Shown: piece after piece, positions 53,825 through 62,327 of the stretch
Numbering within the stretch: the first letter of the stretch is position 1
How the letters are laid out: the number at the start of each line of letters is the position of its first letter
NCBI RefSeq assembly: GCF_000332975.1
Contig: NZ_BANR01000001.1
Coordinates: forward strand, 186,001 to 250,000
Reading direction: 5' to 3'
Origin: Gordonia aichiensis NBRC 108223
Lineage (GTDB): Bacteria > Actinomycetota > Actinomycetes > Mycobacteriales > Mycobacteriaceae
Length of the DNA stretch: 64,000 bases
Notes under the pieces: generated by a model
What the model saw: the letters and a program-made list of their open reading frames with translations, nothing else
Told to the model about the DNA's origin: nothing
The model's database searches: none
Position numbers and translations under genes: made by a program

Positions 53825-55003
53825 CTAGTTCGACGGCTTGTCGGCGCCGACGAGCCACATCGAGAAGTATTGGGCCCCACCGCCGTATGCGTGACCGAGT
53901 GCCTTGCGGGCGCCGTCGACCTGGTGGTCGCCCGCCTTACCCATCACCTGGATAGCGGCCTCGGCGAAGCGGATCATGCCCGACGCCCCGATCGGATTCG
54001 ACGAGAGAACGCCGCCCGATGGGTTGAACGGGATGCGGCCGCCGATCTCGGTCTCACCGGCCTCGGTGAGCTTCCAACCCTCGCCCTCGGCGGCGAAGCC
54101 GAGACTCTCGAGCCACATGGGCTCGAACCACGAGAACGGGACGTAGACCTCTGCGACGTCGACCTCATCGATCGGGTTGTCGATGCCTGCCGACTTCCAC
54201 AGTGCCGCTGCGGCATCACGGCTGGCCTGCGGGCTGACGGTGTTGCGGTGCGCGAAGAACAGGGGTTCGGTGCGCATGGCGGTGGCGTGGACCCAGGCGA
54301 CCGGACGACCATCGGCGACAGCGGCGTCGGCGACCTGTTCGTCGCCGATCACCACGGCGCATGCGCCGTCGGACGACGGGCAGGTCTCGTCGTAGCGGAT
54401 GGGGTCCCAGAGCATCTGCGACGACATCACACTGTCGACCGTGATGTCGGGCTGATGGAGATGTGCCAACGGATTTCGGGCACCGTTGCGTCGATCCTTG
54501 GTGGCGACCATCGCGCCGATGTGCTCAGGGGCACCGGACTGCCGGATGTACGAGCGCACGTGCGGCGCGAAGAAGCCGCCCGCGCCCGCCCCGACCGGTT
54601 TGGTGAACGGAACCGGGAGCGATAGTGCCCACATGGCATTCGATTCCGACTGCTTCTCCCACGCGATGGCCAGCACCCGCTTGTGCACGCCTGCGAACAC
54701 CAGCGACGCGGCCACGTTGGCCGTCGAGCCGCCGACCGAGCCTGCGGTGTGCACACGGATCAATCGTTTTCCGACGGCGCCGAGAGCGTCGGCCATCGCG
54801 AGCTCCGGCATCATCGAGCCCTCGAACAGGTCCGGCGCCTTACCGATGACGATCGCGTCGATCTCGTCGATACCCACCCCGGCATCGGCAAGTGCTGCGT
54901 CCATCGCCTCGCGACACATGCCCGCCATCGTGACGTCGTGTCGCTTCGCAACGTACTTGGTCTGTCCGGTACCCAGTACCGCCGCACGGTTGTTGTGTGC
55001 CAT
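53825..55003 (-). CDS. ltp3: Lipid-transfer/thiolase-like steroid aldolase Ltp3
   Basis: The 392-residue protein has a thiolase fold of the SCP2-like Ltp group and matches Rv3523. In place of the thiolase nucleophile Cys it has RVHTAGSVGGSTANVAASLV, which argues against thiolysis and for retro-aldol cleavage. ltp3 and ltp4 are reported in Rhodococcus as needed for removal of C-24-branched sterol side chains. It ends HAYGGGAQYFSMW. The start overlaps the ltp4 stop (TGATG on the minus strand). Confidence 0.9.
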   Translation of the reverse strand: MAHNNRAAVLGTGQTKYVAKRHDVTMAGMCREAMDAALADAGVGIDEIDAIVIGKAPDLFEGSMMPELAMADALGAVGKRLIRVHTAGSVGGSTANVAASLVFAGVHKRVLAIAWEKQSESNAMWALSLPVPFTKPVGAGAGGFFAPHVRSYIRQSGAPEHIGAMVATKDRRNGARNPLAHLHQPDITVDSVMSSQMLWDPIRYDETCPSSDGACAVVIGDEQVADAAVADGRPVAWVHATAMRTEPLFFAHRNTVSPQASRDAAAALWKSAGIDNPIDEVDVAEVYVPFSWFEPMWLESLGFAAEGEGWKLTEAGETEIGGRIPFNPSGGVLSSNPIGASGMIRFAEAAIQVMGKAGDHQVDGARKALGHAYGGGAQYFSMWLVGADKPSN

Positions 55004-56067
55004 CAGTTCTCGTCTCCCACACTCGAGTCGCCGCTGTCTGAATCGCTCTGCAGCGTGACCACCATGTTCTGTTGCAGCAGTGGGCCACTCGTCGCATGCG
55101 CGACTGCAGTCCGAGCGTCCCCGCTGAGGATGGCGTGCGCGGCGTAGCCGATGCGTTGCAGACCTCCGCTGAACAACGAATTGCCGGTGAGCAGCCCGCC
55201 GGATGGATTGATCCGCACCGAATCGGGGAGGCCGAGCGCGTTGCGCACGATGATCTCCTGGTGCGTGTAGGGTGCGGCGATCTCCGCAACATCGACGGCG
55301 CGTGTGCGGTCTCCGAACGCGGTGTCGGCGGCCAGCGCTGTCGATGGCGAGACGGTCAGGTCACGGGCACCGAAATTCGCGCTGTCGATCCGGTGATCCC
55401 ACCCGCTGACGAACGCGGGATTGGCGACGAGTTCGCGGGCTCGGCGCTCACTGGCGATGATCACCGCGGCTGCGGCATCGGTGAACGGCGCGATGTCGTG
55501 TGCGCGGAAGGGATCGGCGACGTAGTCGGCGGCGAGTAGATCGTCGGTTGAGGCGCCGGTGGCCCGTGCGGCCACGGCTGCCATGTCGGCCTCGGTCCAC
55601 GCGCCTGCGTCGAGCCCCGCGCGTGCCTGCAACCCGGCCAGTGCACGGTCACCGGGCCACAGCGGCGCGACGGTGTAGGGATCGGTCTGCATCGACAGCG
55701 TTCGATTGCTGTCTCCCGCTGAGGATTTGCCGAAGCCGTAGGCCAGCGCGAGGTCGACCTCGCCGCTGGCGATCTTCACCCATGCCTCGTACAGTGCCCA
55801 CGCACCGTCCATCTCGACATGCGATTCGTTGATCGGCGGCATCGCGCCGATCGAGTCGATGGCCGAGATGAACGAGAAGGCGCGTCCGGCGAGGTAGTCC
55901 GACGAACCGCTGCACCAGAACTCGATGTCTGTACGCGAGATGCCGAGCTCGGCATAGAGCTTGGTGAAGCAGGGGATCAGCATCTCGACACCGTTGGTGG
56001 TGCCGTGTGTGCCGACGATGTTGGGGCTGTGGGCGAACCCGACGATCGCGATGCGGGGGAAGGTCAC
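55003..56067 (-). CDS. ltp4: Lipid-transfer/thiolase-like steroid aldolase Ltp4
   Basis: The 354-residue protein matches Rv3522: RIAIVGFAHSPNI, EFWCSGSSDYLAGRAFSF, DGAWALYEAWVKIASGEVDLALAYGFGKSS and INPSGGLLTGNSLFSGGLQR. The usual thiolase Cys is replaced by the segment ESHVEMDGAW. It probably pairs with Ltp3 and the DUF35 protein to cleave the tertiary hydroxyl intermediate of branched side chains. It lies 29 bp after the DUF35 gene in the same operon. Confidence 0.9.
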   Translation of the reverse strand: MTFPRIAIVGFAHSPNIVGTHGTTNGVEMLIPCFTKLYAELGISRTDIEFWCSGSSDYLAGRAFSFISAIDSIGAMPPINESHVEMDGAWALYEAWVKIASGEVDLALAYGFGKSSAGDSNRTLSMQTDPYTVAPLWPGDRALAGLQARAGLDAGAWTEADMAAVAARATGASTDDLLAADYVADPFRAHDIAPFTDAAAAVIIASERRARELVANPAFVSGWDHRIDSANFGARDLTVSPSTALAADTAFGDRTRAVDVAEIAAPYTHQEIIVRNALGLPDSVRINPSGGLLTGNSLFSGGLQRIGYAAHAILSGDARTAVAHATSGPLLQQNMVVTLQSDSDSGDSSVGDEN

Positions 56068-56096
56068 GTGGTGCTCCTGGAGGTAGAGATCTCGGG

Positions 56097-57131
56097 TCAG
56101 AGGAACTCGCGGTAGCTGTCGTACTCGGCGTCGGGCTCACCGGTCGGCCGGAAGTGACTGATCGAGCCCATCGAGAGTTCTCGCTGGTCTTCTGGCACCC
56201 ACACGGCTTCGACACGCATGCCCATGCGGACCTCGTCGGCCGGGCAGTCGAGGATGAGATGCAGGAACGGGATGTCGGAGCCGTCGAGGAGCACGTAGGC
56301 GGCGACGTAGGGAGGCTTGATCCGCTGGCCCTGGAACGGGACGTTCACGATGCAGAACGTGGTGACGATCCCGGTGTCGGGGAGTTCGACGTGTTCGACC
56401 GCGGGCGCACCGTCGGCGGGACTCACCGACCGTGGCGGGAAGTAGACGCGCCCGGCGTCGACCCCCGACCCGATGCGCGTGCCGATTAGCCTGCCGGCCT
56501 TGAGGCCTTCGAGGTAGCGGGATTCCTCCTCGGTGGCCGAATGGGTGATGGTCGTGGTGATCGGTGTGGTGATGATGACCTGATCGCCGTCCGGATTCTC
56601 CGCGGTGTTGCGGTCCGCGGGTTGGGCGGTCTCGCCGGGTGCGAAGTAGGCGATGTCGTCGATGCGGCCGCTGCGTGCCGCACGCCAGACGGCGTGCACG
56701 CGCATCCCCGTCGACATCTCCGATGCACTGGATACCTTGACCGCATGCAGCAGAGCGGAATCCGCGTCGTCGAGGCGGATCAGCGCCCACGCGAACGGTG
56801 CTTCCACGGGCTGTCCGTCGATGTGTTCGGGATTCCACGACCACGTGGTGACCGTGCCGACGGATGCGACGTCGACGACATCGGAGATCGGCGCGCCCGA
56901 CCCGGCGTCGAACTCTATCGGTGGCACCGAGACGGTTCCGTCGGACGAGCGGGAGCCCACTATGCGGCCATCGCGCAGGCCGAGTGCGAACTGGCTCAGC
57001 ACCGGTCCGAGTGATCGTGTGTAGGCGAAGGTGTTGCTCAGTTCCGCGGTCAGGATGTCGGTCTCGGGATCGGGCACGCTGACAACGGGACTCGATGCGG
57101 TCGCGTCGGGAGAAGTGTCGATGCTGCTCAC
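56097..57131 (-). CDS. Tandem DUF35 (OB-fold) aldolase partner protein
   Basis: The 344-residue protein corresponds to Rv3521 and contains two DUF35-like OB-folds, about residues 20-165 and 190-335 (VGTVTTWSWNPEHIDGQPVE and TGIVTTFCIVNVPFQGQRIK are equivalent strands). DUF35 proteins partner thiolase-fold aldolases such as Ltp2-ChsH2. Neither copy has the four-Cys zinc ribbon usually found before the OB-fold; the second reads RVYFPPR there. GTG 57131 is used; the KstR-type operator lies just upstream. Confidence 0.85.
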   Translation of the reverse strand: MSSIDTSPDATASSPVVSVPDPETDILTAELSNTFAYTRSLGPVLSQFALGLRDGRIVGSRSSDGTVSVPPIEFDAGSGAPISDVVDVASVGTVTTWSWNPEHIDGQPVEAPFAWALIRLDDADSALLHAVKVSSASEMSTGMRVHAVWRAARSGRIDDIAYFAPGETAQPADRNTAENPDGDQVIITTPITTTITHSATEEESRYLEGLKAGRLIGTRIGSGVDAGRVYFPPRSVSPADGAPAVEHVELPDTGIVTTFCIVNVPFQGQRIKPPYVAAYVLLDGSDIPFLHLILDCPADEVRMGMRVEAVWVPEDQRELSMGSISHFRPTGEPDAEYDSYREFL

Positions 57132-57139
57132 ACTTCGAG

Positions 57140-57153
57140 TAGAACACGTTCTA
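57140..57153 (+). promoter_or_regulatory. KstR-type operator (perfect) between DUF35/ltp operon and LLM gene
   Basis: TAGAACACGTTCTA matches all eight fixed positions. It overlaps a plus-strand -10 candidate (TAGTAT, 57152-57157) and lies 9 bp from the minus-strand GTG, so one site could govern both operons. Confidence 0.85.
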
Positions 57154-57217
57154 GTATTGAGGCACAAGGCCGTGACCGCCGTGGTCGGGGCGGCGGCGAC
57201 AGGAAAGAGGTCGATCG

Positions 57218-58255
57218 GTGAAACTCGCGCTGCAACTGGGATATTGGGGAGCCGGCCCCATCGACGACGCTCCGTCGCTCATCGCCGCGGCAGAGGAGTC
57301 GGGATTCGACGCCGTGTTCACGGCGGAGTCGTGGGGGTCTGATGCGTACACCCCGCTCGCCTGGTGGGGGGCGTCGACGTCGCGGATTCGCCTCGGCACC
57401 GCCGTCGCACAGTTGTCGGCACGTCCGCCGACCTCGCTGGCGATGCACGCGCTGACCCTCGACCATCTCTCCGGCGGCAGGCACATCATCGGACTCGGCG
57501 TCTCAGGTCCTCAGGTCGTCGAAGGGTGGTACGGGCAGCCCTTCGGCAAACCTCTCGCGCGCACAAGAGAATATGTGCAGATCGTGCGCGACGTGCTGGC
57601 GCGGGCAGATCGTGTCCGCAGCGCGGGCCCGCACTACCCGTTGCCGTATCCCGCCGACGCGCCGGGCGCGACAGGGCTGGGTAAGTCGCTCAAGCCGATC
57701 ACCCATCCGCTGCGCGCAGACATCCCGATCTGGTTGGGCGCTGAGGGGCCCAAGAACGTCGCGCAGACCGCGGAGATCGCCGACGGGTGGCTCGCCATCT
57801 TCTACAGTCTCTCGCTCGCCGATCAGTACGAGTCGTGGCTGGCGGAGGGATTCGCGCGTCCCGGGGCGCGTCGGACACGGGACGACTTCGAGGTCGCGGC
57901 GACCGTGCAGGTGGAGATCACCGACGACGTTGCCGCCGCCGTCGACGCGTACCGGCCGGCGACCGCGCTGTACGTGGGCGGGATGGGCGCCAAGGAGAAG
58001 AATTTCCACGCCGAGTTGTACCGGCGAATGGGGTACGGCGACGTCGTCGACGAGATCGGCGCGCTGTTCCTCGCCGGACGCAAAGAAGAGGCGCTTGCCG
58101 CGGTTCCCGACGAGATGGTGCGCGAGACGATGATCGTCGGTACGGCCGACGAGGTGCGCGAACAGATCAAGCAGTGGGAATCCGCGGGTGTGTCGATGCT
58201 GATGGTGACCACGCGCGACTCCGGGACGATCCGAGAGCTCGCGACGCTGGTCTGA
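57218..58255 (+). CDS. LLM-class F420-dependent oxidoreductase (Rv3520c homologue)
   Basis: The 345-residue TIM-barrel protein has the luciferase-like monooxygenase pattern KLALQLGYWGAGPID, ESWGSDAYTPLAWWGASTSR, LDHLSGGRHIIGLGVSGPQV and DIPIWLGAEGPKNVAQTAEIADGW. It matches Rv3520c, a predicted coenzyme F420-dependent enzyme of the sterol cluster with unknown substrate. GTG 57218 has GAAAGAGG upstream. It is divergent from the DUF35-ltp4-ltp3 operon, as in M. tuberculosis. Confidence 0.88.
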   Translation: MKLALQLGYWGAGPIDDAPSLIAAAEESGFDAVFTAESWGSDAYTPLAWWGASTSRIRLGTAVAQLSARPPTSLAMHALTLDHLSGGRHIIGLGVSGPQVVEGWYGQPFGKPLARTREYVQIVRDVLARADRVRSAGPHYPLPYPADAPGATGLGKSLKPITHPLRADIPIWLGAEGPKNVAQTAEIADGWLAIFYSLSLADQYESWLAEGFARPGARRTRDDFEVAATVQVEITDDVAAAVDAYRPATALYVGGMGAKEKNFHAELYRRMGYGDVVDEIGALFLAGRKEEALAAVPDEMVRETMIVGTADEVREQIKQWESAGVSMLMVTTRDSGTIRELATLV

Positions 58256-58318
58256 GGCGTCCGTGCAACATCGCTGACGAGGAGCGGAGCCGACGAGGAG
58301 GTCGGGTCCGCTCAGCCG

Positions 58319-59761
58319 CTACGTTGCCGGGACGCCCGCGGGCACCCGGCGCGGCGTCAGCGTGAGCTGAAAGTCCTTCGGCACCATCGTGAGTCGTTCG
58401 TCGACTCGGAGTCGGTAGCCGGGGACGGGTGCGACGTCGTAGCGGTGGAGGAGGCTCGCGAGTACCAGAACCGATTCGTGGAGTGCGAATTGTCTTCCGA
58501 TGCAGGCACGTACCCCGTTACCGAACGGCTTGTAGGCGTGTGCGGGGCGCTTCCGGACGTTCTCGGGCAGGAAGCGGTCGGGCTCGTAGGATTCGGGGTC
58601 GTCCCAGACGGCAGGGTCACGGTGGACCTGGGCGAGGACGATGACCGCCCAGTCGTCTGGCGTCATCCTGTAACGGCCGCCGAGCGTCGTCGTCGATCGT
58701 GGACTGCGTGCGAATGCCGGCACCGTCGGCCAGATGCGCAGCGCTTCGTCGAGCGCGCGCCGGAGGTAGCGCAAGCGTGGCACCTGCTCGAAAGTCGGCA
58801 TCGACGCCGGGTCGTCGCCGAGTGCATCGTCGGCCTCGCGTTGGGCCTGAGCGAGACAGTGGGGGTGCTGGGACAGGTAGTGCAGCGTGAACGACAGAGC
58901 ACCCGAGGTCGTTTCGTGTCCGGCGACGAGGAAGGTGAGGATCTGGTGTCGGATGTTCAACGGGGACAGACGCTCACCGGTCTCGGGATGGGCGACGTTG
59001 AGCATGATGCCGAGAAGATCATGTTGGTCGGTGGTCTGTTCGCGTTCGGCGATGAGGTCGTCGAGCAGGTCGTCGACGTAGTTCTGGGGTTCGGCATTCC
59101 GGCGGTCGAGAAGGGCGGTGAGGTAGCGGCCACCAGGCGCCGTGCGAAGCGCTCCTTTGCGTCGCCCGGTCTCGAGTGCGCGGATCATCGCACCGACGAA
59201 CGGATGCTGCCGCGCGGAGGTGAAGGACCCGAAGTCGTGGCTGAACGCCGTGCGGCTCAACGTCTCCATCGTCAGCTTGGTCATGTCCCGCGTGACGTCG
59301 ACGGTCGTTGTCTTGTCGGCATCGGCGGGTAGCCGGTCCCAGTAGTCGAATAGTTCGCTCGCCGTCTGCATCATGATCGGGTGATAGGACCGCATCGCCG
59401 ACTTGGTGAATGCCGGCATCAGGAGGTCATGGGCGAGTTGCCAATTGGACTCGTCGTTGCGGGCAGTGAACAGCCCGTCGCCCGCGTAGTCACGCAACGC
59501 CTCGATTGCGGGCGGGAGTGCCTTGCAGAACCGCGATTCGTCGCAGAGTTCCGCGGTGAGCTCGGCGGAGGAGACGAAGACGAACTTCTGGCGGAAAATT
59601 TGCATCTCATAGATCGGGCCGAGGTCGGCGCCGAGCGTCAGCATGCTCAGCAACGGGTGCCGCGGGTCTGCGACACCGAGATCGCCGATCAGCGGCTTGC
59701 GACGTCCGGGGCTCGGAAATCGCTGACCTGACCAGTCGTTGTCGATACGCCGTCGTGTCAT
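58319..59761 (-). CDS. CYP102-like cytochrome P450 (heme domain only)
   Basis: The 480-residue P450 resembles the heme domain of P450 BM3: FTARNDESNWQLAHDLLMPAF, the I-helix TFLVAGHETTSGALSFTLHY, the ExxR region LDEALRIWPTVPAFARS and the heme loop PFGNGVRACIGRQFA. Unlike CYP102 it stops after the heme domain (AGVPAT) and has no fused reductase, so it needs separate redox partners. Fatty-acid hydroxylation is the usual activity of this family. No KstR-type site is visible at its start. Confidence 0.87.
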   Translation of the reverse strand: MTRRRIDNDWSGQRFPSPGRRKPLIGDLGVADPRHPLLSMLTLGADLGPIYEMQIFRQKFVFVSSAELTAELCDESRFCKALPPAIEALRDYAGDGLFTARNDESNWQLAHDLLMPAFTKSAMRSYHPIMMQTASELFDYWDRLPADADKTTTVDVTRDMTKLTMETLSRTAFSHDFGSFTSARQHPFVGAMIRALETGRRKGALRTAPGGRYLTALLDRRNAEPQNYVDDLLDDLIAEREQTTDQHDLLGIMLNVAHPETGERLSPLNIRHQILTFLVAGHETTSGALSFTLHYLSQHPHCLAQAQREADDALGDDPASMPTFEQVPRLRYLRRALDEALRIWPTVPAFARSPRSTTTLGGRYRMTPDDWAVIVLAQVHRDPAVWDDPESYEPDRFLPENVRKRPAHAYKPFGNGVRACIGRQFALHESVLVLASLLHRYDVAPVPGYRLRVDERLTMVPKDFQLTLTPRRVPAGVPAT

Positions 59762-59816
59762 GCTCCGACCCTGCCGCGCGGTGAGTGTGGTGTCAACGCG
59801 CCTTGTCGAGACCCGG

Positions 59817-60599
59817 TCACTCGCCGGTGAAGACCGGTTTTTCCTTGTTGGCGAAGGCCCGTGGTCCCGCCTTGGCGTCGTTGCTCATGAACACGCGTGC
59901 CCCGAGGTCGGCGTCGATCTTGAACGCATCCTCCTCGTGCATGCCTTCGGTGTCGCGGATGGTCCTGAGTATCGCCTGGACCGCGAGGGGGCCGTTGGCC
60001 GCGATGGTGTCGGCGAGTTCGAGTGCTTTGTCGAGTGCCGAACCGTCGGGCACGACGTATCCGATCAGGCCGTACTCCTTGGCCTCGGCTGCGGTGATGT
60101 GGCGACCGGTGAGCAGGATGTCGGCAGCGATCGTGTACGGGATCTGGCGGACGAGCCGCACCGCACTGCCACCCAGTGGGAACAAGCCCCACTTCGCCTC
60201 GGAGACACCGAACTTCGCACTCTCGCCTGCGACGCGGATGTCGGTGCCCTGCAGGATCTCGGTACCGCCTGCGATGGCAGGTCCCTCGACCGCCGCGATG
60301 AGTGGTTTGGTGAGTCGACGCCCCTTGAGCAACGCCGGCATCCGGGTCAGATCCCAGCCCCCCTCGGCGAACTTGTCGCCCGCGGGCTTGGCGTTCATCG
60401 ACTTCAGGTCGGCGCCCGCGCAGAAGTAGCCGCCCGCGCCGGTCAGGATCGCGACACGGATGTCGGGATCGGCGTCGACCCGATCCCACGCCTCCTCCAT
60501 GATCGCCATCATCTCCGTCGACAACGCATTGCGTGCCTCCGGGCGGTTCATGGTGACGATCAGAACGTGACCGCGCTTCTCCACGAGGCACTCCGGCAT
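59817..60599 (-). CDS. echA19: Enoyl-CoA hydratase EchA19
   Basis: The 260-residue crotonase matches Rv3516, which hydrates sterol side-chain enoyl-CoA esters. Segments are [20 protein letters not shown] (oxyanion hole), [20 protein letters not shown] and [20 protein letters not shown], with the catalytic Glu in that last segment. ATG 60599 has AAGGAG upstream. It is divergent from fadD19 with a KstR-type site between, which fits a hydratase working on the product of FadD19 plus a dehydrogenase. Confidence 0.93.
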   Translation of the reverse strand: MPECLVEKRGHVLIVTMNRPEARNALSTEMMAIMEEAWDRVDADPDIRVAILTGAGGYFCAGADLKSMNAKPAGDKFAEGGWDLTRMPALLKGRRLTKPLIAAVEGPAIAGGTEILQGTDIRVAGESAKFGVSEAKWGLFPLGGSAVRLVRQIPYTIAADILLTGRHITAAEAKEYGLIGYVVPDGSALDKALELADTIAANGPLAVQAILRTIRDTEGMHEEDAFKIDADLGARVFMSNDAKAGPRAFANKEKPVFTGE

Positions 60600-60651
60600 C
60601 GATACTCCTTGTTGGCTTGTGACGGGTAGCCGAATAGGTCTTGCCGAAAAC

Positions 60652-60665
60652 AGTAACACGTTCTA
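60652..60665 (+). promoter_or_regulatory. KstR-type operator between echA19 and fadD19
   Basis: AGTAACACGTTCTA matches TnnAACnnGTTnnA at seven of eight fixed positions. It overlaps TAATTT (60664-60669), the predicted fadD19 -10. Confidence 0.78.
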
Positions 60666-60669
60666 ATTT
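60664..60669 (+). promoter_or_regulatory. Predicted -10 element of leaderless fadD19
   Basis: TAATTT is followed by 7 nt and ATG 60677. Confidence 0.5.
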
Positions 60670-60676
60670 TGTCGAC

Positions 60677-62323
60677 ATGGCCTTCCATATCGCCGACCTG
60701 ATCGAGCACGCCGTCGACCTGACACCCGAGCGGACCGCACTGGAGACGGACGGCCGTTCCATGACGTACGCAGAGTTGGAGAGGGAGGCCAACGCACTCG
60801 CCCACGAGCTGATCGAACTCGGGGTCGAACCGGGTGACTCGGTCGGCTTGTACAGCAGGAACACGCTCGAATGTGTTGTCGCGATGTTCGCGATCTTCAA
60901 GGCCCGGGCGGTGATGGTCAACGTCAACTACCGGTACGTGGCTGCCGAACTCGAACACATCGTCACCGACTCCGACATGAAGATCCTCATCTACGAACGC
61001 CAGTACGGCGACCGCGTGCGGAACGTGTTGCCGAACGCTCCCGAGTTGACTCACGTGATCGTCGTCGAGGACGGATCGGACGAAGCGATTCCCGAGGGCG
61101 CGATCGGCTACGGCGATGCTGCTGCGAGGGGCGGCGTCGAGCGTGATTTCGCCCCGCGTAGCGACGACGATCTGTACATGCTCTACACCGGCGGTACCAC
61201 GGGGTTTCCGAAGGGAGTCGTGTGGCGGCAGGAGGACATCTGGCGCGTGCTCGGCGGCGGGATCAACTTCTACACCGGCGAGCGGGTGTCCGACGAGTGG
61301 CAGCAGGCGCGCGACGGCGCCGCGGGGGGTCAGCTGGTGCGGTATCCGATTCCGCCGTTCATCCACGGCGGCTCTCAGTGGGCCGTTTTCCAGGAACTCT
61401 TCGCAGGCGGCAAGGCGGTGATCTATCCGGAGTTCGGAGCGCATCTCACCTGGCAGATCATCGAGCGACACAAGGTCAACGTGGTGATGATCACCGGTGA
61501 CGCGATGGCCCGCCCGATGGTCGACGCTCTGCGGGAGGGGCATCCGGAGGGACGCCCATACGACACCGGTTCGGTTGTGTCGCTTGCCTCGTCGGCCGCG
61601 CTCTTCTCGGCGAGCGTGAAGGACGAGTACCTCGACCTCCTGCCGAACCTGCTCGTCATCGATGCGATCGGATCGTCGGAGACGGGGTTCAGCGGAATGG
61701 CGGCGGCGCAGAAGGGGCAGTCGCACACCGGCGCTCCGCGGGTCACCGCCGACAAGGCGGCGGTGGTGTTGCGTGAGGACGGAACGCCTGTCGAGCCGGG
61801 TTCGGGCGAGGTCGGGATTCTCGCACGATCGGGGAACATTCCGCTGCGGTACTACAAGGATCCGGCGAAGACGGAGCGAACTTTCAAGGAGTTCAACGGT
61901 ATTCGCTACGCGATTCCCGGCGACCTCGCGACCGTCGAGGCCGATGGATCGATCACCATGATGGGCCGCGGCTCGCAGTCCATCAACACCGGTGGTGAGA
62001 AGGTGTTCCCCGAGGAGGTCGAGGCGGCACTGAAAGCGCATCCGGACGTGTTCGACACCGTCGTCGTCGGCGTTCCCGACGAACGCTACGGGCAGCGGGT
62101 TGCAGCGATCGTCGCGACCAGAGACGGTGCGAAGCCGTCGCTGGAAGAAGTGAACAGCGTTGTACGCGAGCAGGTTGCCGGATACAAATGCCCGCGCAGC
62201 ATCTGGTACGTCGATGAGATCACGAGGTCACCCGCGGGTAAGCCGGATTACCGGTGGGCGCGGTCGATCACCGAGTCACGACCGGCCGATGCGTCGTCGC
62301 AGGTCGTCAGCGGAAGGGCATGA
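60677..62323 (+). CDS. fadD19: Steroid-CoA ligase FadD19
   Basis: The 548-residue AMP-forming ligase matches Rv3515c over its length: YMLYTGGTTGFPKGVVWRQEDI (P-loop and its downstream segment), YPIPPFIHGGSQWAVFQELF, DAIGSSETGFSGMA, INTGGEKVFPEEVEAALKAH and the C-terminal catalytic Lys in RSPAGKPDYRWA. FadD19 is reported to activate C26 sterol acids and to be needed for C-24-branched sterols. ATG 60677 is chosen over the upstream frame because of the -10 spacing. The next gene starts 4 bp after its stop. Confidence 0.94.
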   Translation: MAFHIADLIEHAVDLTPERTALETDGRSMTYAELEREANALAHELIELGVEPGDSVGLYSRNTLECVVAMFAIFKARAVMVNVNYRYVAAELEHIVTDSDMKILIYERQYGDRVRNVLPNAPELTHVIVVEDGSDEAIPEGAIGYGDAAARGGVERDFAPRSDDDLYMLYTGGTTGFPKGVVWRQEDIWRVLGGGINFYTGERVSDEWQQARDGAAGGQLVRYPIPPFIHGGSQWAVFQELFAGGKAVIYPEFGAHLTWQIIERHKVNVVMITGDAMARPMVDALREGHPEGRPYDTGSVVSLASSAALFSASVKDEYLDLLPNLLVIDAIGSSETGFSGMAAAQKGQSHTGAPRVTADKAAVVLREDGTPVEPGSGEVGILARSGNIPLRYYKDPAKTERTFKEFNGIRYAIPGDLATVEADGSITMMGRGSQSINTGGEKVFPEEVEAALKAHPDVFDTVVVGVPDERYGQRVAAIVATRDGAKPSLEEVNSVVREQVAGYKCPRSIWYVDEITRSPAGKPDYRWARSITESRPADASSQVVSGRA

Positions 62324-62327
62324 GAGC

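Noticed and set aside
60560-62041. 493-codon minus-strand frame opposite fadD19
   Set aside because: Antisense shadow of fadD19, with His/Arg-rich nonsense composition.
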